Assembly (NCBI RefSeq): GCF_900104745.1
Contig: NZ_LT629732.1
Coordinates: forward strand, 2,095,981 to 2,159,980
Direction of reading: 5' to 3'
Length of the DNA: 64,000 bases
DNA from: Actinopolymorpha singaporensis
Lineage (GTDB): Bacteria; Actinomycetota; Actinomycetes; Propionibacteriales; Actinopolymorphaceae
Shown here: positions 6,551-15,090 of the stretch, one piece after another
How positions within the stretch are numbered: position 1 is the first letter of the stretch
Layout of the letters: each line of letters opens with the position of its first letter
The notes under the pieces: model-generated
Databases searched by the model: none
Told to the model about the DNA's origin: nothing
The model's input: the letters and a program-made list of their open reading frames with translations, nothing else
Position numbers and translations under genes: made by a program

Positions 6551-8498
6551 TGCGGGGAAGACGAGTTTGACGGAGCGGTTGCTTCATCTGGCGGGGGTGA
6601 TCGCGCGGGTGGGCAGTGTGGATGCGGGTGATACGCAGACTGATTCGTTGGAGTTGGAGCGGCGTCGGGGGATCACGATCCGGTCGGCGGTGGTGTCGTT
6701 TGTGCTGGATGGTGTGTCGGTGAATTTGATCGATACGCCGGGGCATCCGGACTTCGTCGCCGAGGTGGAGCGGGTGTTGGGGGTGTTGGATGGTGCGGTG
6801 TTGGTGGTGTCGGCGGTGGAGGGTGTGCAGGCGCAGACGCGGGTGTTGATGCGGACGTTGCGGCGGTTGGGGATTCCGGTGCTGGTGTTCGTGAACAAGG
6901 TCGATCGGGGTGGGGCGGACACGGGGCGGGTGTTCGGCGAGATCGGGGAGAGGTTGACGCCGGCGGTGGTGGCGATGGGGCGGGTGTTGGGGGAGGGCAC
7001 TGGGGGTGCGGGGTTCGTGGCGTATGGGCCGGAGGATGAGGCGTTTGTTGCGGGGGCGTGTGAGGTGCTCGCGGACGTCGATGAGGAGTTCCTGGCGGCC
7101 TGGGTGGATGGTGGGGCGGAGGTGGTCACCGGTGGGCGTGTTCGTCGTGAGCTGGTGTGCAGGGTGGCCGAGGGGCGGGTGTATCCGGTCTTTTTCGGTT
7201 CGGCGATCACCGGTGCGGGGGTGGCGGAACTGGTGGACGGGATCATCGGGCTTCTTCCGGCGGTCGAGGGTGAGGTCGATGCCCCGGCTGCTGGGACGGT
7301 GTTCAAGGTGGAGCGTGGCCCGGCGGGGGAGAAGGTGGCCTATCTGCGGATGTTCGCAGGGGAGTTGCGGGTCCGGGAGCGGGTGCGGTTCGGTGGGGGT
7401 GACGGCGGGGGTGAGGGTGAGAAGGTGACCGCGATCGGGGTGTTCGAGCAGGGGGCGGTGGTTACGCGGCCGTCGGTCACGGCGGGCCGGATCGCGAAGG
7501 TGTGGGGGCTTTCCGGTGTGCGGATCGGTGATCGGCTCGGGGAGCCGGGTACCGGCGTGGGGCAGCAGTATTTCGCGCCGCCGACGTTGGAGACGGTGGT
7601 GGTGCCGGTCCGTGTGGGTGACAAGGGCCGGTTGCATGTGGCGTTGACGCAGTTGGCCGAGCAGGACCCGTTGATCAATCTGCGTCAGGACGATGTCCGT
7701 GGCGAGTTGTATGTGTCGTTGTACGGGGAGGTGCAGAAGGAGGTCGTCGAGGCCACCCTGGCCCTGGAGTACGGCATCGACGTCACCTTCCGCGAGACCA
7801 CCCCCATCTGCGTCGAACGCGTGCTTGGCAGCGGCTCTGCCGTGGAAGTCCTTGGCAGGAACGAGAATCCGTTCCTCTCCACGGTCGGGCTTCGGGTCGA
7901 CCCGGCCCCGGTCGGGTCCGGCGTGCGGGTCGAGCTGGATGTCAAGCTGGAGTTGATTCCGCTCTACGTCTTCAAGTCCGTCGAGGAGTTCCGGCAGGCG
8001 TTGCGGAACACTATCGTGGAGACGTTGCAGCAGGGTCTGCACGGTTGGCAGGTGACCGACTGCGTGGTCACACTGACCGACTCCGGATACGTCTCACCGG
8101 AGACCGGCGCGGGTGACGTTCGCAAGCTGACGCCGCTGGTGTTGATGAGCGCGCTCCGGCAGGCGGGCACCGTGGTCTGTGAGCCGGTGCACCGGTTCCG
8201 CCTGGAGTTCCCCGCCGACACGCTAGGTGCGGTCCTTCCGCTGCTGGGTCGGCTGCGCGGGGTCCCGGGCGCGCCGCTCGTCCGCGGCTCGTCCGGCGTA
8301 CTCGAAGGTGACATCCCGGCCGCCATGGTGCACGAGTTGCAGCAGCACCTGCCGGGAGTGACTCACGGAGAAGGTGTGCTGGAGTCGGCGTTCGACCACC
8401 ACGAGCCGGTCAGGGGCGCCTTTCCCACCCGACCGCGCACCGACCTCAACCCGCTCAACCGCAAGGAGTACCTCCAGCACGTCCTGCGCGGAGTCTGA
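6510..8498 (+). CDS. otrA-like: tetracycline resistance ribosomal protection protein, Otr(A)/Tet(M) family
   Basis: EF-G-like GTPase that would bind the ribosome and dislodge tetracyclines. G1 AHVDAGKTSLTE, G3 DTPGHPDF and G4 NKVD are intact, and GSAITGAGV marks G5. Domains II to V follow, with the domain IV loops around LTDSGYVSPETGAGDVRKL. At 662 residues it equals Otr(A) (about 663) and exceeds Tet(M) (639). GTG 6510 has AGAGG nine bases before it; GTG 6513 is possible. Codon choice changes abruptly near 7740: before it third positions are G/T-heavy (GTG, TTG, GGT), after it they are C-heavy. No efflux or biosynthetic gene is adjacent. Confidence 0.9.
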   Translation: MVRTLNLGIVAHVDAGKTSLTERLLHLAGVIARVGSVDAGDTQTDSLELERRRGITIRSAVVSFVLDGVSVNLIDTPGHPDFVAEVERVLGVLDGAVLVVSAVEGVQAQTRVLMRTLRRLGIPVLVFVNKVDRGGADTGRVFGEIGERLTPAVVAMGRVLGEGTGGAGFVAYGPEDEAFVAGACEVLADVDEEFLAAWVDGGAEVVTGGRVRRELVCRVAEGRVYPVFFGSAITGAGVAELVDGIIGLLPAVEGEVDAPAAGTVFKVERGPAGEKVAYLRMFAGELRVRERVRFGGGDGGGEGEKVTAIGVFEQGAVVTRPSVTAGRIAKVWGLSGVRIGDRLGEPGTGVGQQYFAPPTLETVVVPVRVGDKGRLHVALTQLAEQDPLINLRQDDVRGELYVSLYGEVQKEVVEATLALEYGIDVTFRETTPICVERVLGSGSAVEVLGRNENPFLSTVGLRVDPAPVGSGVRVELDVKLELIPLYVFKSVEEFRQALRNTIVETLQQGLHGWQVTDCVVTLTDSGYVSPETGAGDVRKLTPLVLMSALRQAGTVVCEPVHRFRLEFPADTLGAVLPLLGRLRGVPGAPLVRGSSGVLEGDIPAAMVHELQQHLPGVTHGEGVLESAFDHHEPVRGAFPTRPRTDLNPLNRKEYLQHVLRGV

Positions 8499-8516
8499 GC
8501 GATCAGCGCCGAAATG

Positions 8517-8555
8517 CCCAGGAGGGAACGGGTCGCCGCACCGGGCCCTCCCTGG
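8517..8555. terminator. imperfect hairpin between convergent genes
   Basis: CCAGGAGGG pairs with CCCTCCCTGG (one bulge) across a 20-base loop, just after the resistance gene stop and before the desaturase stop. Probably a two-way terminator; there is no T-tract. Confidence 0.4.
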
Positions 8556-8562
8556 CCTCCGG

Positions 8563-9685
8563 TCAGTTGGTCTGCCGCGACACCCGGGCAGGCACCGGCG
8601 TCCTGGAAGCGCGAAGTCCGGCGCCGACGCTGTGGAGGTGGCCGAGCGCCTCGCCGTAGGAGCGGACCAGCCCGGTCTGGTGGTAGCGGATGCCGTGTTC
8701 CTCGCAGAACGCCTGCACCAGCGGTTGCGCACGAGACAGGTTCGGCATCGGCATGGTCGGGAACAGGTGGTGCTCGATCTGGTAGTAGGTGGTGCTCGAT
8801 CTGGTAGTTCAGCCCGCCCAGGGCGCGGTCGACGAACCATCCTCCGTCGACGTTGCGGGAGGTGAGAACCTGCTTGCGCACGAAGTCCAGCGTCTCCTCC
8901 ACCAACGGCATGCCCTTGTGGTTGGGGGCGAAGGAGCAGCCCATGTAGAGACCGAACAACCCCTGGTTGACCGCGAGGAAGACGAGCGCCTTGCCCGGCG
9001 ACAGCACCAGGAAGAGCGCCGACATGCAGGCAACGGTGTGAACGGCAAGCAGGACGCCTTCCACGGCACGAGCCCTGACGTCGCCACGCCACAGGGCGCG
9101 CACCCCGGACGCGTACAGCCCGAGGCCCTCCAGCAGGAGCATGGGGAAGAAGAGGTACGCCTGCCAACCGGTGAAGGTCCGCGCCAGGAACCCGCGCCGT
9201 GCGTCCGCCTGTTCGCGGCTCCACGCGATCCCGCCGACGCTGACGTCGGGGTCCTCGCTGACGTGGTTGGGATTGGCGTGGTGCCGGGTGTGCTTTCCGA
9301 TCCACCAGCCGTAGCTCAGCCCGACTCCGAGATTGCCGAGCAGGATCCCGGCGCGCCGTGCGGCTCGCTTGGACGTGAAGACCTGCCGGTGTCCGATGTC
9401 GTGGGTGACGAACGCGACCTGGCCGAAGACCACGGAGAGCACCGCCGCCAGCAGGATCTGCCACCAGGAGTCGCCCAGCAGGACGAACGCGGCGCCGGCC
9501 GCGGCGAGCACCGTGACCGCCGCCGTGATTCGAACGGCGTAGTGACCAGGACGCGGGCTGAGCAGGCCGGCCTCGCGGACCCGGTGGGTGAGGTTGGCGT
9601 ACTCGCTCTCGCGCGCACCTGGGGTGGCCGGGCCGCGTCGTGGGCCGGAGGGACGATCGGGCAAAGGAGCCGACGGGTACGACAT
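8563..9685 (-). pseudogene. fatty acid desaturase, frameshifted by 22-bp duplication
   Basis: Membrane di-iron acyl desaturase. His boxes 1 (HDIGH) and 2 (HTRHH) and box 3 (QIEHH) are all readable, with four hydrophobic segments. Right at box 3 the frame breaks. A 22-bp tandem duplication (8765-8808) shifts the sequence, so the protein runs on into an unrelated tail. Deleting one copy restores NYQIEHHLFPTMPMPNLSRA, joining the true C-terminus found in another frame (ends near GLRASRTPVPARVSRQTN). The ATG at 9685 has AGGAAG seven bases upstream. Function is probably lost, unless the repeat slips back. Confidence 0.85.
8765..8808. repeat. 22-bp perfect tandem duplication
   Basis: Two identical adjacent 22-bp copies (8765-8786 and 8787-8808). 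They lie inside the third histidine box codons of the desaturase, and 22 is not a multiple of three. Confidence 0.95.
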
Positions 9686-9924
9686 ACGCAAACTTCCTGA
9701 CCTGGACGGATGGGGCGCCGCATCGGATTGATCCTTGGTGGATCGCCGACCGCACCGGATCCCCCGGTGGTGCGTACGTCTGCAGACATGCACGGTGAAC
9801 GCGATCTTCGCCGGGACACTGCCGGACAGATACGACATCCGCCCCTTGGTGACAGGCACTTGGGCACCCCGGCGGGGATGTCGTCGACTCCGAAGCCCTG
9901 ACAGTACCCCAGTGCCTGCTGCTG

Positions 9925-10689
9925 CTACCGACCCGCCGTGGGCCGTACGAAGAAGCGCGGTGCGGCGCGAAGGACCTCGACGCCGAGTGACACCAGTCCT
10001 CCGGCCGGCATCAGCCGAGCGGTCGCCGCGCCGACGGGCCCGGTCGACTGGAGTCCGCGCTGCACCAGGAGGGGCTCGATGGCACCGAAGTTCCGCGGTG
10101 TGCCGTACCGATGGACCCAGTAGTCCCGTCGCTCGGTGCGGCCCGGCAGCGCAAGCACCGCGCGCACCGGCGCCGGCTGAAGGTGGTAGTCGGAGCCGGC
10201 GAGTTCCTCCACGTGGTGCAGCGTCGTGTTGGACTCGTGGTCACAGCCGAGCAGCAGGATCATGCCGTCGGGGTCGGACGCGAGCTTCGCGTACGGCGAA
10301 CCCGGGCCGCACGGGGTGACGCAGTCCTCGTGGCCCTGCGTCAGACGCCGGGCGGCCGCACCGATCGCCGCCACCGAGTGCGTCGGGTGCGCGGACCGGA
10401 CGGCACCGTCCCAGGTGCGTACCGTCTGGGGAATCACCCCGGTCCACGACGGCGTCTCCGCGAGGTCGAACGCCACCTCCGCGTGCGGGCCCACCTGTTC
10501 GCTCCCGGTGAGGGTCGGCGCCAGCACCGTCCCTTCCGTGCCCACCACGTCGAGCAGGGCGCGTACGACCGTCGCGGGCCCGCCGACCACGTGGCCCATC
10601 GACGACAGCGAGGAGTGCACGAGTACGTGGTGCCCGGGGCGCAGGCCCAGTTGGCTGAAAGCCGTACCAAGGTGTTCGGCGTCGACCAT
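9925..10689 (-). CDS. AAC(3)-family aminoglycoside N-acetyltransferase homologue
   Basis: Antibiotic_NAT fold protein, acetyl-CoA dependent. Signatures: LVHSSLSSMGHVVGG near the N-terminus, LLDVVGTEGTVLAPTLTG, and the family motif H-E-S-N-T-x-x-H in GCDHESNTTLHHVEE. About 254 residues, within the usual range. ATG 10689 is preceded by AAGGGTG; an in-frame start further up would add an unlikely basic leader. Many chromosomal members act on substrates other than clinical aminoglycosides, so resistance is only a possibility. A second homologue lies at 43.5-44.4 kb. Confidence 0.82.
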   Translation of the reverse strand: MVDAEHLGTAFSQLGLRPGHHVLVHSSLSSMGHVVGGPATVVRALLDVVGTEGTVLAPTLTGSEQVGPHAEVAFDLAETPSWTGVIPQTVRTWDGAVRSAHPTHSVAAIGAAARRLTQGHEDCVTPCGPGSPYAKLASDPDGMILLLGCDHESNTTLHHVEELAGSDYHLQPAPVRAVLALPGRTERRDYWVHRYGTPRNFGAIEPLLVQRGLQSTGPVGAATARLMPAGGLVSLGVEVLRAAPRFFVRPTAGR

Positions 10690-10755
10690 GCGCGCACCCT
10701 TCGTCGAAGTCCGTCGTCGTGTGGACGAGTTGTCCACCAGCACCGTAGCCGGACG

Positions 10756-10995
10756 TCAGCGGAGCCGCGGCGGGGCGCCGAGCGGGAACCGCCGCACCAC
10801 GGTGAACGACGCGGCGGTCGTCTCGGTGTACCAGAGCTCGGTCGCGTCGAACTCGGTCGCGTCGAACTCACTCGCACCGAGGACGCCGCCGGGGCGGTGG
10901 CCGGTCAGTGCCGCGAGACATGCCGGGCCGTCCGGGGCGGTCCGCGGATGCGCCACTGTCGCGTGCGGGGGGAAGTCGACGGGCCGGAACGGCGG
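10756..10995 (-). pseudogene. C-terminal remnant of a 2'-5' RNA ligase-like protein
   Basis: The minus-strand frame ending here gives VDFPPHATVAHPRT and then ATELWYTETTAASFTVVRRF. This is the pattern of the second H-x-[TS]-x motif and the last strand of 2H phosphoesterases. The expected N-terminal half with the first H-x-T-x motif is missing. Upstream there are only tandem GGGATACCG/GGGATTCCG repeats and then the divergent nuclease gene. Two 15-base copies (EFDAT, EFDAT) sit within it. Most likely a truncated relic. Confidence 0.4.
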
Positions 10996-11001
10996 GACTC
11001 C

Positions 11002-11055
11002 GCCGGGATACCGCCCGGGATACCGCCGGGATTCCGACGGGATTCCGACGGGACG
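11002..11055. repeat. short GGGATNCCG tandem repeats
   Basis: Four to five 11-12 base units of the form CCGGGATACCG / CGGGATTCCGA lie between the RNA-ligase remnant and the nuclease gene. Confidence 0.6.
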
Positions 11056-11154
11056 GCGAGTATCAGCCCACCCGGGCGCCCGGGCTGCTATCAAGGAGAG
11101 AACGCAGGTACACAAGGCACCCGCCGGCAACCGCAGAAGCAGGAGGGTCCGACG

Positions 11155-12021
11155 ATGCCACTCGCCGCCATTCCCGGAACGTTCCAGGTGATCGGGGCAT
11201 CCCCGGACGGTGACTCCGTACGCTTCCGGCCGGACGACCCGGACGCGTTCGCGAACGCCGGGATCAAGGCTCATACGAACTCCTCCGGCGCCGCGCAACT
11301 GCGCCTGGACGCGATCGACGCCCTGGAGACCCACTACACGCCGCGGAGCGCACCGCACCCGTGGCGGCAGCCGGCCGACCTCGGTGACGGCGCGGCGACC
11401 GCACTGCTGGACCTGCTCGGCTTCAGCGACGTCCAGCGCGACGAGCACGGCATCGTGACCGCCGCGACGCCGGAGACAAGGCCCGGCTACATCCTCAGCC
11501 GCTTCGCCGACAAGTACGGCCGGGCGGTGTCGTTCGCCTACGCCGGCAAACGGCGCGGAGGTGCGAGCGGTTCGGTCTACCTGGAGGTCCCGGAACTCCG
11601 CCGGTCGGTCAACCACCAGCTGCTCAGCGCCGGTTGGGTGTATCCCACCTTCTACTCGCTGCTGTACTTCGACCTGCGCGAGGAGCTCGCACGTGTCTCG
11701 GTCGCCGCGCGTGCCGACAGGAAGGGCGTGTGGAGGCACGACTCCACGCTGACGGGCCTCGGACTGACGTCACGTGACCAGCTCCAGAACCAGCTCGTCA
11801 TCCTGCCGAAGCTGTTCCGCCGGTTGGCCGACTACCTCACCCTGGACGAGCCGAGCAGCGTCGACCTCGCCGGGTTCCCTGCCTTCCTCGAGGCGAGGAA
11901 CGACCGGATCTTCACCGTCCCCGCCGGCCAGGCGACAGCGTTCGCCACCCTGGTGGAGCGTCGCCGGCAGCGGTTGAAGCTGACCATCGCGCCGGAGCAG
12001 ATCGTCTTCCTCGAGGCCTGA
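11155..12021 (+). CDS. TNase-like (SNase fold) nuclease domain protein
   Basis: About 288 residues, matching thermonuclease-like proteins: FQVIGASPDGDSVRFRP (strand with the catalytic Asp), AAQLRLDAIDALETHY (the R-x-x-x-I-D-A-x-E segment), DKYGRAVSFAY, and a helix ending LRISVAARADRKGVW-like (VAARADRKGVW). No signal peptide or membrane segment, so it is predicted cytoplasmic, unlike secreted staphylococcal nuclease. AGGAGGG lies eight bases before the ATG. The C-terminal 90 residues (LPKLFRRLADYLTL, FPAFLEARNDRIF) are an extension I do not recognise. Confidence 0.75.
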   Translation: MPLAAIPGTFQVIGASPDGDSVRFRPDDPDAFANAGIKAHTNSSGAAQLRLDAIDALETHYTPRSAPHPWRQPADLGDGAATALLDLLGFSDVQRDEHGIVTAATPETRPGYILSRFADKYGRAVSFAYAGKRRGGASGSVYLEVPELRRSVNHQLLSAGWVYPTFYSLLYFDLREELARVSVAARADRKGVWRHDSTLTGLGLTSRDQLQNQLVILPKLFRRLADYLTLDEPSSVDLAGFPAFLEARNDRIFTVPAGQATAFATLVERRRQRLKLTIAPEQIVFLEA

Positions 12022-12172
12022 TCCGGTCGTCTTCTCCGGTACACACGCTGGAGACTTGGCGTTTTCTTGCCCTACGCCTTGCCAAGTAATGATCTTGGTC
12101 GCAGACTCACCCTCCAAGTGGCGGGGGAGTTCCGGCCTGGACCGTGAGGCGGTCAGAGTGAGAGGACACGAC

Positions 12173-13372
12173 GTGGGCAGGGGTGGGCGTAGGAACGTCG
12201 TCGCGGCCGCGGCGACACTGATGACCGCGGCGGCATGCGTGCTGTCCGCCACAGCGACACCGGCGGGCGCGCAGACGCGCGAAGCCGCGGCGACCGCACG
12301 CGCCGCGGGCGACAACGTGGTGAACCTCAACGAGATCCAGACCATCAACACGCACAACTCCTACAAGCGGGAGACCAGCCTCGCCGAGCAGGCGGCGTAC
12401 GACGAGATCACCGGAAACCCCGGTGCCTACCGCAACGGGCTCGCGTACAGCCACGCCTCCCTCGCCGACCAGTTCGAGCACCAGAACGTCCGGGGCATCG
12501 AACTCGACCTGCGCCCCGACCCCGAGGGCGGGCTCTACCGCTACCCGATGGTGCGGCGCGACGCGGGCCTCGGCCCGTTGACCGATCCTGCCTGGTCCGA
12601 ACCCGGCATCAAGGTGTTCCACGTCGCCGACGGCGACTACAACTCCACGTGCGTGCGGTTCGTCAGCTGTCTGCAGCAGGTCAAGGCGTGGTCGGACGCG
12701 CACCCGACGCACGTACCCATCACGATCATGTTGGAGCTGAAGGGCAGTGACCGCGCGTTCGCCGAACGCGGCGGCGTGGTGGTGCCGCCGTGGGATGCCG
12801 CCGCCCTCGACGCGATGGACCGCGAGATCCGGTCGGTGTTCGCCGACGACGAGATGGTCACCCCCGACGACGTACGCCGGCCCGGCAGGACGCTGAACGA
12901 GTCGGTCACGCAGGTCGGCTGGCCCACTCTCGCGCAGGCACGCGGCCAGGTGATGTTCGTCTTCAACAATGTCGGCAACTCCTCGCCGTACACCGACAAC
13001 GGCCACCCCAACCTCGAGGGCAGGATCGCGTTCGTCAACGCCGCGCCCGGTCAGCCGAACGCCGCCTACCGGGGCCGGGACGAGGTGATCCAGCTGTTCG
13101 ACGAGATCCAGGACCTGGTGCGACGCGGATACTTCGTCCGTACGCGTTCGGACTACTCGTTGTCGACCGTACGCGAGGAGGACTTCAGCCTGATCGAGGC
13201 CTCGCTGGGCAGCGGCGCCCAGGTCATCTCCACCGACTTCCCGGCCGTCGGCATGGCCGCCCGCTACGACAGCGACTACGTGGCCCAGCTGCCCGGTGCG
13301 GTTCCTGCCAGGTGCAACCCGGTCAACGCGCCGAGGACCTGCCGGAACTCCCTGCTCGAACCAGCCAACTGA
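12173..13372 (+). CDS. secreted Ca2+-dependent phosphoinositide phospholipase C
   Basis: Extracellular enzyme of the PI-PLC-Ca1 type, expected to cleave phosphoinositides or related phosphodiesters. A signal peptide (RRNVVAAAATLMTAAACVLS, then ATATPAGAQ) precedes the catalytic barrel. Key segments: IQTINTHNSYK (first catalytic His), RGIELDLRPD, FHVADGDY, ITIMLELKG, VISTDFPAVGMA. GTG 12173 has AGAGGA six bases upstream and gives a clean signal peptide; GTG 12158 is the alternative. PhoX follows about 150 bases downstream on the same strand, which suggests a shared role in phosphate release. Confidence 0.85.
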   Translation: MGRGGRRNVVAAAATLMTAAACVLSATATPAGAQTREAAATARAAGDNVVNLNEIQTINTHNSYKRETSLAEQAAYDEITGNPGAYRNGLAYSHASLADQFEHQNVRGIELDLRPDPEGGLYRYPMVRRDAGLGPLTDPAWSEPGIKVFHVADGDYNSTCVRFVSCLQQVKAWSDAHPTHVPITIMLELKGSDRAFAERGGVVVPPWDAAALDAMDREIRSVFADDEMVTPDDVRRPGRTLNESVTQVGWPTLAQARGQVMFVFNNVGNSSPYTDNGHPNLEGRIAFVNAAPGQPNAAYRGRDEVIQLFDEIQDLVRRGYFVRTRSDYSLSTVREEDFSLIEASLGSGAQVISTDFPAVGMAARYDSDYVAQLPGAVPARCNPVNAPRTCRNSLLEPAN

Positions 13373-13375
13373 GCT

Positions 13376-13430
13376 GTCCGGGCGAAGGACGGCCGCGGAG
13401 AACTGTTCTCCCGTCGTTCGCCCGCCGGAC
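13376..13430 (+). terminator. nested hairpin after phospholipase gene
   Basis: GGGCGAA/TTCGCCC with flanking GTCC/GGAC, plus an inner GGAGAA-CTG-TTCTCC stem, immediately after the stop codon. Probable factor-assisted terminator. Confidence 0.45.
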
Positions 13431-13527
13431 ATTCGGAACCGGCTCTGTGATCGTCTGCGACCGGTTCGGTGTGACCTGTTCGTGCGCACTGCTCCGACAC
13501 GCAGTGCCGATTCGAAGGGTGATGTGC

Positions 13528-14934
13528 ATGACCTCGCTTTCTCGACGTGACCTCCTGGCTCGCAGTGGTGTGACGGCGATGGGCCTCGCGTTCGCCGGCA
13601 GCATCGACACCGTTGCCGGGCCGCGCGCCGCACTGGCCGACTCGGGCCAGGCGGTCGGCTACGGCCCCCTCGTGCCGGACCCCGCGGGAATCCTCGCGCT
13701 GCCCGAGGGCTTCAGCTACAAGATCGTCGCGGAGGTCGGCAAGACCACCCTGGTGACGGGGGAGCCGACGCCCAGCGACCCCGACGGCACCGCGAACTTC
13801 CCGAGCCCGACCGGTGCCACGCTGGTCAACAACCACGAGGTGGGTGGCTCCGAACCGTTCCGCGTCCCGGCGTTGCCCGGCCTCACCTACGACCCGGGTG
13901 CCGGTGGTGGCACCACGAACATCGAGGTCGACCACGACGGCACCCGGCTGCGTGAGTACGTCAGCCTGGCCGGCACGCACAACAACTGCGCCGGCGGCCT
14001 CACGCCGTGGAACACCTGGCTCACCTGTGAGGAGACCGAAGCCCGCGCGGGCGGCGCCCTGCAGAAGGACCACGGGTACGTCTTCGAGGTCGACGCGTTC
14101 GACCAGCAGGCGAACATGGACCCGGTGCCGCTGAAGTTCCTGGGCCGCTACGCCCACGAGGCGGTGGCGGTGGACCCGCGCACGTCCGCCATCTACGAGA
14201 CCGAGGACGCCGGCGGACCGAACGGCCTGTACTACCGCTGGACTCCGCCGAAGGGATTCCGTGGCGGCAAGGGCGCGCTGCGGGCGCTGGCGCTCGGCAC
14301 GGGCGGCGACACCGCCGGGACGCTCGAGGCCATGAGCTGCTACCTCGGCGGCAAGCACGTGGCCGACCTGTCGGAGGCGACCCGCCCGGGCACGACGTAC
14401 CGGGTGCGGTGGGTCGAGGTGCCCGACCGTGACGCGCGCACCACCTCCGTACGCAAGCAGTTCACCGACGACCAGGTGACCCGCAGCCACAAGCTGGAAG
14501 GCGCCTGGTGGGCCGACGGTGGTGCGTACTTCGTCGCGAGCTTCGCGCGGACCGAGGACGGGAGCACCAGGGCTCACGACGGGCAGGTGTGGTTCTACGA
14601 CCCCGCCTCCCAGACCGTGACGCTGAAGGTCATCTTCGGCGTCAACCCGAGCCCGGACGCCGACGGCAACTACGACGGGCCGGACAACATCACGGTCTCG
14701 CCGTACGGCGGGGTGATTCTGGCCGAGGACGGCGAGGGAATCCAGCACCTTGTGGGCGTCACCAGGTCGGGCCGGTCGTATCCGATGGCGCGCAACGACC
14801 TGAACGGCAACGAGTTCACCGGGCCGAACTTCTCACCGGACGGGCGGCTGTTGTTCGCCAACATCCAGTCGCCCGGCCACGTGTTCGCGATCACCGGGCC
14901 GTGGGAACACCTGACCCAGGGCGGCCGCCGCTGA
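13528..14934 (+). CDS. PhoX-family (DUF839) phosphatase, Tat-exported
   Basis: About 468 residues with a twin-arginine signal (SLSRRDLLARSGVTAMGLAFAG). The DUF839/PhoX beta-propeller features are clear: GTANFPSPTGATLVNNHE, NCAGGLTPWNTWLTCEET, RYAHEAVAVDP, YETEDAGGPNGLYYRW, EGAWWADGGAYFVAS, GPDNITVSPYGG, GNEFTGPNFSPDGRLLFAN. Family members bind Ca2+ and Fe3+ and release phosphate from organic esters outside the cell. ATG 13528 has GAAGGG eight bases upstream; ATG 13522 is too close to it. Confidence 0.88.
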   Translation: MTSLSRRDLLARSGVTAMGLAFAGSIDTVAGPRAALADSGQAVGYGPLVPDPAGILALPEGFSYKIVAEVGKTTLVTGEPTPSDPDGTANFPSPTGATLVNNHEVGGSEPFRVPALPGLTYDPGAGGGTTNIEVDHDGTRLREYVSLAGTHNNCAGGLTPWNTWLTCEETEARAGGALQKDHGYVFEVDAFDQQANMDPVPLKFLGRYAHEAVAVDPRTSAIYETEDAGGPNGLYYRWTPPKGFRGGKGALRALALGTGGDTAGTLEAMSCYLGGKHVADLSEATRPGTTYRVRWVEVPDRDARTTSVRKQFTDDQVTRSHKLEGAWWADGGAYFVASFARTEDGSTRAHDGQVWFYDPASQTVTLKVIFGVNPSPDADGNYDGPDNITVSPYGGVILAEDGEGIQHLVGVTRSGRSYPMARNDLNGNEFTGPNFSPDGRLLFANIQSPGHVFAITGPWEHLTQGGRR

Positions 14935-14944
14935 GTCGGCGAGC

Positions 14945-14982
14945 CTGACCCGCTGACCCGCTGACCCGCTGACCCGCTGACC
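14945..14982. repeat. 8-bp tandem repeat, about 4.75 copies
   Basis: CTGACCCG repeated without error just after the PhoX stop codon and abutting the terminator hairpin. Confidence 0.9.
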
Positions 14983-15015
14983 GAGCGCGGCGACCCCACG
15001 GGGTGCCGCGCTCGG
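14981..15015 (+). terminator. strong terminator hairpin after phoX
   Basis: CCGAGCGCGGC pairs with GCCGCGCTCGG (11 bp) and is extended by ACCCC/GGGGT around a tiny loop. No T-run follows, as is usual in actinobacteria. Confidence 0.7.
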
Positions 15016-15090
15016 CCGCGTCGCGAGGTACCCGGCTTCCCATTAGCATCGGCTTCGGCATACCGACGGCCGAGACGGAAGGCGTACCCC

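Noticed and set aside
6486-8042. 518-codon minus-strand frame opposite the ribosomal protection gene
   Set aside because: His/Pro/Arg-rich shadow caused by the G-rich codon use of the real gene; the GTPase motifs settle the sense strand.
14945-14982. Possible CRISPR-like repeats
   Set aside because: 8-bp units in direct contact without spacers; a simple tandem repeat. The other repeats in the window are likewise tandem, and no cas genes are present.
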